A DNA stretch of 64,000 nt, taken from assembly GCF_041146795.1 (NCBI RefSeq), contig NC_135176.1, positions 15,245,286 through 15,309,285 on the forward strand, given 5' to 3'. A program made the translations under genes and the position numbers. The notes beneath the pieces are model-generated. The model was not told the DNA's origin and ran no database searches. It saw nothing but the letters and a program-made list of their open reading frames with translations. Each line of letters opens with the position of its first letter. The first letter of the stretch is position 1. Origin of the DNA: Maylandia zebra. Taxonomy: Eukaryota > Chordata > Actinopteri > Cichliformes > Cichlidae. This document shows positions 55,222 through 64,000 of the stretch, piece after piece.

Positions 55222-58200
55222 TCAGACATACTGCTCTTTGGGAAAAGTGTACGCTGCTACTCCTGGGGGAGGAGAGGACAGACCTGGTACAGAGGGGTAT
55301 TTAAAGATGGCAGTGGTGTGTGAAGGAGGAGAGAAGGTGTTTCCTGATGCGGCGGTGCTGCTGATGGTCGTTGCAGGGTTTGGAGGAGTAGAGTGGTAGG
55401 GGTGCTGGGGAAGAAATGTAAGAGGAGGGTTGATTGGAGGGGAGTAGGGCTCTGGGTAATCCTCTTTGTTACAGGCCAGTCTGTAGCTCACATAGTCAGC
55501 TGTGCTTGGAAGCTCTTCGTAAAACCGTGCTGAATGCTGTGAAGAAAGGAGGCGTGTTTATTAAAGATCTACAGTATTGTGAGTCGTGAATCATCTGTGG
55601 GGGGGTTTAAATTTCACTACACTGAAAAAAAGGGATTGCCCATCTCTTGGATTTATGTAAGCATCTTGCGTGTATTCAACACAATTGCCTGATGCTTTAA
55701 AGTGAAGTGTAGATACAGTATAGTGTAGAAACTGCATTATATGCAGAGATGGTATATTAAATTGTTCATATCATGTTCGAGTGAGTAAGTAAGTCAATAA
55801 TATAGCAATGTTAAATCTCGCGACACTGCATGTGATTTCATCTCGACGGCTTTGGATCGTCGTGGTTTGAGGAAGGCATCCATCTCAGTCAAGTCGAGCA
55901 GCCGCTGAAGGCTGGGTGATTGTTACATTTACAAAAGTCTAACTTGTAATTTGAACAAAATAATTTCATGTTTCTATGGTGAACGCAATTAAATCATGTA
56001 GGATTTGTATGAAATTCAACACCTTAATTTGTTCTTGTTGAGATGACATGATACAATCTAGTAAGAGTGGCTAGTTGCTGGACTTATGAAATTCACAAGA
56101 TCACATGAGATTTCAAACTTTTGTCAATTTTGTTGTCTCACAGCAAGAAGGTCCTGGGTTCAAATCTGCAATCTGGCTAGTTTGCACTGGGTTCTCTCTG
56201 GGTATTCTGGTTTCCTCCCACAGTTAAAAATCATGCAATTATTAGAGTTAGGTTAATTCCAAATTGCCCATGAATGGTTGTTTGTCTCTACTTGATAGAC
56301 TGGTGAGCTGTCCAAGGTGTACCCTGCCTCTTAATCTATCACTTCAGGGTTATGCCCCAGCCACCCCTCCAACTTGTATAAAGATAGGAGGAAGGTAATT
56401 GCTGTAAATCCATCCATCCATCCATCCATCCATCCATTCGCTTCCGCTTATCCTTTTCAGGGTCGCGGGGGGCGCTGGAGCCTATCCCAGCTGTCATAGG
56501 GCGAGAGGCAGGGTACACCCTGGACAGGTCGCCAGTCTGTCGCAGGGCCAACACACATTAAATCCATTTAATGTTTATGTTAACCAGACTCTAGACTTTG
56601 TTGAACATTATATAATATGAAGATAACATGTAGTATTTAAGTGACCACATAGTACTGGGGTAAAAGCTATTGAATAGTTTTGGAATAAAATGACAAAATT
56701 GTGAACGATTAAAATATTCCAGGAGTTCAACTTACTTCATCTACACATGTTTCAATCCTGTTTAATCAACACAAAATGCACAGGTTTATTGAATATGAAT
56801 AAGTTATGTTGATTTAACTAAGTTGTTTAAGTTTCTGCCAAAGGAAAACAACTGTGTGCCACCAATGTCCACTATTGAATTAAGTAAATCCAACATGGTC
56901 TTTTTTTCAGTGAAGGAAGATGGGAAACAGGTACAAACTTACATGGAAATACATAAATAAGGCATATAAGGCAAAAACAGAGTTTGTACAATTCTAATAA
57001 GATTTACAGTCAGTATTTAGTATGACTGCCTTTACTCTTCAACATAGCCTGAACACTCTCAGTCAAACTTTATTGTAATTTCCTTAATTAGTCTTCAGGA
57101 ATAATTCTTTAAGCTTCTTGAAGGGTACTCAAAGCTCTTCTTTGGATGTCGGCTGGCTTTTCCTCCGTTCTCTGTCAGGATGACCCCACGCGGCTAATGC
57201 TGATGTCCAGGGTCTGGGGAGGACAATCCATGACTGATAGTGCTCCGCTGTGTTTTTCTATCCAGGTATGCTTTTGATAGAATTGGAAGTGTGTTTGTGG
57301 TCATTTGCTATGTTCATGTTTTTCTATCTACTATAATCTATGTTCACCACTGGCTGAAATGCAGCTTTGAACCGTGACAGAACCTCCACAATGTTTTACA
57401 GATGGCTGAAGACAGTCACTGTACCTCTATCCTGACCTGATATCTAATGACATTTTTAAATTTGACACTGATTTTCAGGCCAGTTCTTGTGTAATGTGGC
57501 ATACCGCCACCCTTTTCTCCCTGTTTCCCTTCATTAAGAATAGCTTCTTAACATCCACACTTCCACTGAGACCAATCCTGATGAGGCGTCAGTGAACAGA
57601 AAACTATTCAAGAGAGGGGCCAGATGCATCTCCCAGCTCCTGTGTCATGTTTTTGCTGGATTTTTCTTCCTGTTTCTTAAGAAAGCGGCGTCAGATACTG
57701 TTTATCTGCTGTAAATAGTTTTCAGGTCTTCTGTTGTCTTCCACTTGTCCAGTTACTTGAAATTTCCTGAGAACATACTGCACACCAATCAAAGTTTTTG
57801 GCTAAAACCTATTTGGGGATCATCTAGATGCCAAATTACTATTTTATGCCTGTCAAACTGTGTTAAGGTTGACATTCAAATAACTAAATTGAGGGGGGGC
57901 TGCTGGTAATAAAGTGTCTAACAGTACAATTTAAAATTGGTTCTTTCTTTTGAACCAGTGTGTACACTCAACACTGGTTTATCCCTTGAGTTAAGTGACT
58001 TTTTTTAAGCTTGAATGACTCAGTCGGTGTTAAGTGGTTTAACAAACAAACAAATAATTCCTCTAAAAATGGTCATGAACAGTGGAAAAAGCAGCAAAGA
58101 AAAGCTTTAAAAGGCCTTTATGAACCTGGAAAACTTGCTCAAGCCCACTGGCTGTGGAACAGTTTACCACTACAATTACGTTTGCTTGACTCTGTGGATT

Positions 58201-58392
58201 CTTTTAAAAAACAGTTAAAAACTCTTCTGTTCAAACAAGCCTTTTGTTGATCTACATATTTTATATTTTTTACATTTTTTACATTTGATCTTTTACATTG
58301 TATATAATGTCTATTGAATTTATTGTTTATTTTAATATTTGTGTACAGCGCTTTGTGATTGTCTGTCTGTGAAAAGCGCTTAATAAATAAAG

Positions 58393-58456
<64 letters not shown>

Positions 58457-61400
58457 AAAAAACAAGTCTGTCTTCTTGGAAGGAAAACATGACGAAATAA
58501 GGGGTAATTGTATCTAAGCTAGTACAAATCCTGAACTATAGGTACATACTTCACGACATAAAAGTCCTCACTGAAGTTTCTGTCCTCTCAGTAGTGGCCC
58601 GGAACAATTTTATTTTTATTTCTATTTTATTAGTGGATTAGCCAAATCCCTGTGGACATTTTACAAACTTTTTAAATATGTGCTATCTAAATTCCACTCA
58701 GTGCAAACGTTACCTGGACGTCATCTGCTGGCCTTTTTCTTATTGGCTGGGACAATTTTCTGGATGGAGAGTCACTGATCAAGCAGAAAACAAAATAAGT
58801 GATGTATTAAAGGTTTTAAACCGTGTCGTAAAAAACAGGCACGTGTGAAGCAAAAAGATGGAGAGCTGTTTACGTACGAGGCGTCGTACTTTCTACTTCT
58901 TATTTTAAGCACCAGGACTGTGATAGTAATGCCCAGGAGCACTCCAGCAGCCAATAATAAGGCGATTACGCTGATGACATCACTCGTTGCGATCTGCGGT
59001 AATGGTTTTTCTGCAGAAAAAAAAACCCAACAACACACTTTTAAGGAAAAGCTCCAAAAACTGTGCAGCACGGAAAATTTGAGTGTAAAGCAGTAAGCAA
59101 AACCTTGTTTCTGAAGGAGTGTTATATATTACTATTATTAATAGTAAAGCATTAACAATATCAGAAGTAGCAATGTTGAATTTCAGACAAATTCATGTAA
59201 TCTTACCTAAAACGCTGACCTCCACGGAGCCCGATCTTGTCCCAATGCTGTTCGTTGCATCGCACACGTAGATTCCCTGCAGGTTATATGTGACCGGCCC
59301 TTTAAAGGTAAGGACGTTGTCTCGGATCTCAGCATTGCTCGGGATGGTGCCATTAATCCTGAACAGTACACAGTGGTGTGAAATCAAAGTTTACAAACCC
59401 AGGAGTACACCACAAAACAGAAGCTACAAAAATATATAAAGCCGTTAGGAATAATAGACTCCTGTGTAACTGATAAAGTACGACCAGATATTACAATGTT
59501 TCTTAGACACTCAGCAGCAGCTGTTAGGCTTTAACTTTTTAATTATGAAGCGGATTCTGATCTCCCTATGTGGAAGCTAAATTATAAAAACACCTTCTGT
59601 TCTTATAAGCCTCACTACCACTATTTGCCACTGGATATGAAATCTCCCAGGAAAATGAAGACTTGTTGAATCAAAACAGGTTTCTCCTGGAGCTATCTGG
59701 AGCTAAAACGGTGACTAGTAGGACAACAGAGACCACTACGTAAACTCTCCCCAGAAAAGGAAGAAAGAATGCTTTTATCGTAGGAAGCTAAAAGGGAAAG
59801 AAATAAAACCAAGAGGGAACCTCACTTCAGGGCTCGCAAGAGTTTAAAAGTTACATTCAGTCTATATTATTTGAACTGGTTCTTTATATAAAAGCCTGCT
59901 TACATCGCTGTGGGACAGGGTTTCTGTGACAACTAAAAATATAGCTCTTGAATGAGCTGTTAGGTCGGCCATTACACCCAAGATGGCATAAAAATGAGCT
60001 AAACTGAATTAAATTGACACTATTGTAATTTGGTCAATAGTATAAAGAGTTTACATGGTGTTTGTGACTATTAATCAGTCAAATGGCAGTTTAATATAAT
60101 GCATAAGCAGAAGCTGGAATCACACTCAGACACCACGCTGGTGAAGCCAGTGAAAATGATCTGCTCTCTGCTGCATGAGTGCTGAAAGTAAGAAAATAAA
60201 TGTTAGAGCTATACTCACACTCTCCACTGATACAGAGAGACGGCCGGGTTGGCATCAGCTATGCAGCTCAGCTGAACATTGTCTCGGTTCAGGTACCAGT
60301 TTCCATCAAACCCATCCACTAAAACATCTGGCTCATCTGTCGCACACATGCACAAACATTTAGCTGGCAATACTATCACAACAAAAGCTCTCAGTGCCTG
60401 TACTGTCATGTGGTTGTTAGGTTTAAAAGAGGCCTACACTGAATATCGAGGGTGACGCTGTCAGTGTAGACTTCCTCGTTGTAGGTGGTGACGCAGGTGA
60501 GTGTCTCTTTGTGCGTTTCTTTGCTGGGCACCAAAATGTAGTCGCTCTGAACCGTGAATGTCCCGTCTGAGTTCCTGTACTCTCGGGTGGTCACTTCTCC
60601 AGGTACCCTGGTCTCCCACCTGCTCACATCAGTGAGGACTTAATGGAGATGCACAAATACATGTGTATGCAGTAAATGTAACCTAAATGTTTATTTTAGT
60701 GGACAAAAAGTAGAAGTTTTTAAAAAGAGGAAAGCATGGAGATGAGACAGATTTAGCAGTAACACTCTCATTATCTGGGGCGATCGTGGCTCAAGAGTTG
60801 GGAGTTCGCCTTGCAATCGGAAGGTTGCCGGTTTGAGCCCCGGCTTGGACAGTCTCGGTCGTTGTGTCCTTGGGCAAGACACTTCACCCGTTGCCTACTG
60901 GTGGTGGTCAGAGGGCCCGGTGGCGCCAGTGTCCGGCAGCCTCGCCTCTGTCAGTGCGCCCCAGGGTGGCTGTGGCTACAATGTAGCTTGCCATCACCAG
61001 TGTGCGAATGTGTGTGTGAATGGGTGGATGACTGGATATGTAAAGCGCTTTGGGGTCCTTAGGGACTAGTAAAGCGCTATATAAATACAGGCTATTTACC
61101 ATTATCTGAAGATGACAAAGGCAAACCTTAATCAGAGGACAGCACGCTGTGAAAAGGAAAAGTGAATTCCCACACACCTGATTGTACCGGGTGGCTTTCC
61201 ATTGGAAGAGACGCAGGTAGCCACTGGAGTTTTTAGGTTGGATGAACGAGCCACCAGTGTTGGTGTGGACAGACTCATCTGAGTTGTTGGGCGAACTGTG
61301 AAAATGTAATACAACACAATGTTTGATGAAAGTGCTGATAAGTAAAACTATGGCTTTGACCTTATATAAACTGTATAGACAAAAGTACCGGGCCACACGT

Positions 61401-62885
61401 TACATGTACAGGAGCCATGAAGCTCCCAGCACACAGTTTTTGTGCTGATGTCAATGTAAGAGGAGGTTTGGAGCTCTGGAGTTACTGAGTCAGCAACTTT
61501 TATGCACTATGGAGCTCAATACTCAGCGACTTGTGATTCTTTACGTCACAGGTGTCAAACTCCAGGCCTCGAGGGCCGGTGTCCTGCAGGTTTTAGATGT
61601 GGCCTTGATCCAACACAGCTGATTCAAATGGCTAAATGACCTCCTCAACATGTCTTGAAGTTCTCCAGATGCCTGCTAATGAATGAAGTAATCATTTGAT
61701 TCAGGTGTGTTGACCCAGGGTGAGATCTAAAACCTGCAGGACACCGGCCCTCGAGGCCTGGAGTTCGACACCCCTGCTTTACGTGGTCTGGCTCTTTTTT
61801 TCCAGAGTTGCTGTGTTTCCTTAACACCTTAAGAACAACCGATTCTTTCACAAATGTTTGCAGAGGCTAAGTGTATGGATGAAAACACCTGAATTTAACG
61901 ATTAAGCGAAAGCTTTTGTTCATATAGCGTATCGACAGCAGTCACCTGAAAGCTGGTTTACACTGTATATTTAGGAAAGTAACAAAATCAATCAAGAAAA
62001 CTTCTGTTATATGAATGAAGAAATGAGTGCAACAGTGCATTCTCGACCTTGAAAAAAACTAAACTTGTTACAGATGAATAAAGAACCGCCTAGTAAAACA
62101 GGATTTTTTTTTTTTAAACGGTGCACTGATGATACTTTTTTTATTTTATTTAGGCCAAACAAAATTATGAAATAGTTGGGTTGTTTCTTGATTTGAATAT
62201 GATGTCTTCAAATGTCCTGGCATGTCTGACTGTGAGTGTTCAGATAATCAAAAAACTCTGTAATAAGCAGCTTAAAGGACGGTGGGACTGTTGATATTTT
62301 TAAGAGAGCAATACACTGGCACTCTAAATATTCAAATAACCAAACACATCATCTCTGACATTCATATTGGTTTTCCTGCTGGCAGATAAATGATGACAGC
62401 GATTGATGTTGTCTGTTAAAATTAGAGAAATATGAGGAGTAGATGCATTTGAATATGGACCTCACGTTACAAGTTTTTGTTCATGAGTCTACAGTTTCTA
62501 AAGTCCTGAACCTTTTATGCTTATCATAACTCTAACAATTTTACGTCCAGCATCTCCTGTCAAGGAGGGAGGATGGCAATCCACCTGTGCTACACCGACA
62601 GATCATCCATCAAAGGTCTGCCTTACCGTAGACAGTCAGGTTCACTGTGTTCTCTCGGTTTCCTGCGGGGAAGGTGGTGTATTCGCAGATGTAGGTGGCC
62701 TCATCAGAGAGGCGAAGTGAAGAGAAAGTGATGGTGGTGTCTTCAAGAGTGGGAGTTCGTCGCCTCACCGCTGCGTTCTTGAAGGTAACGCGGTACCTGT
62801 AGGGCAGGGCCACAGACACACCCAGGGATGGATTTGCTATTGCCACGTTCTGCTTTGTGCCGTTCACCAGTTTCTGCCATGTTAC
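55222..62885 (-). CDS. Nectin-family adhesion protein (nectin-1-like), 5' exon(s) missing
   Basis: This is a Ca-independent Ig adhesion molecule of cell junctions. Exons: 62627-62885 (V domain), 61178-61295 and 60438-60622 (second Ig), 60219-60336 and 59207-59358 (third Ig), 58878-59010 (transmembrane), 58714-58774 and 55222-55536 (cytoplasmic tail, TGA). The frame is continuous, 446 residues. The V domain keeps TWQK, NGTKQNVAI and ATYICEYTTFPAGNREN, and the third Ig has DGFDGNWYL and NSIGTRSGSVEVSV, all close to nectin-1. The transmembrane segment is VISVIALLLAAGVLLGITIT. The C-terminus KEQYV fits the E/A-x-Y-V motif that binds the afadin PDZ domain. The tail is Pro-rich with several Tyr and differs from mammalian nectin-1. 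Signal peptide and first half of the V domain were not found in 62,886-64,000. Confidence 0.9.
56409..56560 (-). repeat. (CCAT)n microsatellite and attached LINE-like 3' end
   Basis: CATC repeats are followed by CGCTTCCGCTTATCC and GACAGGTCGCCAGTCTGTCG, the familiar 3' end of a fish retrotransposon. It lies in the nectin tail intron. Smaller relatives are at 13,700-13,762 and 35,690-35,745. Confidence 0.7.
56960..57800 (-). mobile_element. Tc1-like transposon remnant in nectin intron
   Basis: Same family as 22,740-23,640 (CAGTATTTAGTATGACTGCC, TTCAACATAGCCTGAAC, CAGTTCTTGTGTAATGTGGC). Degraded. Confidence 0.75.
58010..58456 (+). mobile_element. LINE 3' end with (TTAC)n tail
   Basis: The plus strand codes HWLWNSLPLQLRLLDSVDSF and KKQLKTLLFKQAF, then GTGAAAAGCGCTTAATAAATAAAG and a 16-unit TTAC tail (58394-58456). 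It is 5' truncated and lies in the long intron of the nectin-like gene. Confidence 0.82.
59359..60218. other. Nectin intron within the third Ig domain
   Basis: About 860 bp with no recognised element or additional exon. Confidence 0.5.
60777..61099 (+). mobile_element. Full-length tRNA-derived SINE with target duplication
   Basis: The head contains a B-box-like GGTTTGAGCCCC (60830-60841) and an A-box-like TGGCTCAAGAGTTGGG, as in tRNA-derived SINEs. The tail reads AAAGCGCTATATAAATACAG, a LINE-type 3' end. The 8-bp duplication CATTATCT flanks it at 60769-60776 and 61100-61107. It lies between the two exons of the second nectin Ig domain. Confidence 0.78.
61547..61776. mobile_element. hAT MITE, 230 bp, long terminal inverted repeats, 8-bp target duplication
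   Basis: The ends CACAGGTGTCAAACTCC and GGAGTTCGACACCCCTG begin inverted repeats of about 50 bp that include GGCCTCGAGGGCCGGTGTCC. The exact duplication CTTTACGT flanks it at 61539-61546 and 61777-61784. It has no coding capacity and lies in the nectin intron after the V exon. Confidence 0.92.
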
Positions 62886-64000
62886 CTAAAGAAAGAAGGA
62901 TGATTCACGATGGAGAAAAGATGCCTGACATGACGGAGAACATCATACTGCTCAAGTTTGAAAGATCTTAGATGAGCCACAGATGTCACACAACAAATAT
63001 GATTTGAGGCAACATTCCTATTGTAGGAAATGAGTTTATCCCACTTGGGTCAGGCCCATCATTTTTTAGACAGTGGCACAAGTTTTGTAATTGTATCCCT
63101 GTACATCATAACGTATTTAAAATTAAATCAAATCAGAAAAGATAGATTAAAAAATCTTTATTTGCCACATACTAGAGACATTGAGCAGCGATTAGAGTCA
63201 AAGCTAAATAAAACAAAGATCAATTAAGGGGCAATATTTCAAGTTATTCCAAGTTTAAGGAACAGCAAGTCACTGTAAATTACTATAAACACTTAAATAA
63301 CTATAGTATGAAAACATATTGCATGCTATGGAAATGTTTATTACACTTGTGTGTATTTTAGTCAGTCCTTATTTTGTTTCTTGCCATCATTCTGATTGTG
63401 GCAGGAGCGAAGCTGTAGTGGAAGTGTGCTGTGTCTGCTGTGCTGCGTCTCAGGCTGTGTGCTGATTGTTTTTTTATTGTTATTAAGGATGGGGATGTCT
63501 CTGATGATATGAAGTGCTCTTATCTTACAGTGGTTTGTTTCATTGATGGAAGATGAAGCCTTATAATCCCTCTGCAGTCTTTATGACTCTCTGGAGAGCC
63601 TTCCTCTCGGCCTGGGTGGTGTTTCTGTACCAGACAGTAATGCCAGGAGTCAGGATGCTGTCCATCAGTTCTCTGTAAGCTTGAGTGAGGGCATGAATGC
63701 TCACTTCTGCCTTCCTGAGCAGCATGATGAAATAAAGCTGCTGCTGCTGGAGCTTTTTCACTGTTGCTGTGATGTTTACAGTCATAGTCAATGTCACATG
63801 AAAACCAAAGAACTTGTGGCTGTCGGCTCTCATTACCTCAGTCCTATTGATGGCTATAGAAGCGGGGGGTGTTTTCTGAAGTCTGCAATTATTTGATGTT
63901 TTTTTTATGTTAAGGAGGAGGAGGTTATTCTCCTCTCTGTAGACATTGTTTTTAACCAAGTCCCTATATGCAGACTCATCCCCCACCTTTTATGAGCCCG
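62886..64000. other. Upstream nectin intron to window edge
   Basis: No exon for the start of the V domain or a signal peptide was found. The right end holds a LINE fragment (63,561-63,990). Confidence 0.55.
63561..63990 (-). mobile_element. LINE reverse transcriptase C-terminal fragment
   Basis: A 141-codon frame includes DESAYRDLVK, REENNLLLLNIKKT, SHKFFGFHVT and GITVWYRNTTQAERKALQRV, the well-known end of a fish non-LTR retrotransposon ORF2. The frame is open here but lacks the catalytic core; the rest may lie beyond the edge. Confidence 0.85.

Noticed and set aside
60777-60850. Possible tRNA gene
   Set aside because: Only promoter-box similarity remains; it is the head of a SINE with a LINE-like tail and target duplication.

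Overview
The window reads as nuclear DNA of a ray-finned fish, probably a percomorph and possibly a cichlid. The evidence is long genes with small exons bounded by GT-AG introns, a complement gene of the vertebrate factor B/C2 type, a vertebrate CHK1 gene, and dense teleost-type repeats (Tc1, hAT and piggyBac-like DNA transposons, LINE 3' ends, a tRNA-derived SINE). No bacterial, plasmid, CRISPR or phage features are seen. Species and database matches cannot be settled from sequence alone.

Layout. (1) 1-11,583, minus: a complement factor B/C2-like gene (signal peptide, three sushi domains, VWA domain, start of the serine protease domain), with its 3' end off the left edge. Its 4.6-kb intron 5 is packed with nested transposons. 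(2) 14,200-22,510, plus: a complete chek1 gene, 13 coding exons and 460 residues, with a GC-AG intron and a TG-repeat beside the last acceptor. (3) 23,960-32,950, minus: Ig gene copy A, with 6 Ig domains, one FN3 domain and a transmembrane segment, 813 residues. (4) 35,976-51,353, minus: its tandem paralogue copy B, in which a block of four Ig exons occurs three times, giving 14 Ig domains and about 1,515 residues. The family resembles VSIG10L2, but that name is tentative. (5) 55,222-62,885, minus: a nectin (nectin-1-like) gene lacking its 5' exon(s), ending in the motif EQYV, the afadin PDZ-binding type.

The main novelty is the Ig locus. A tandem gene pair carries an internally triplicated four-domain cassette built entirely of phase-1 exons. 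There are patches of near-identity between the copies that suggest gene conversion, weak splice donors on some repeat exons, a conserved alternative Ser/Thr/Pro-rich C-terminal exon that could give a soluble or differently tailed form, and a nonsense change that shortens the tail of copy B.

The genes do not form an operon. Three of the four loci encode secreted or surface proteins of immune or adhesion type (complement, Ig receptor, nectin), and chek1 is a housekeeping cell-cycle gene between them. All exon boundaries were read by hand from splice consensus, frame continuity and paralogue comparison; no transcript data were available.
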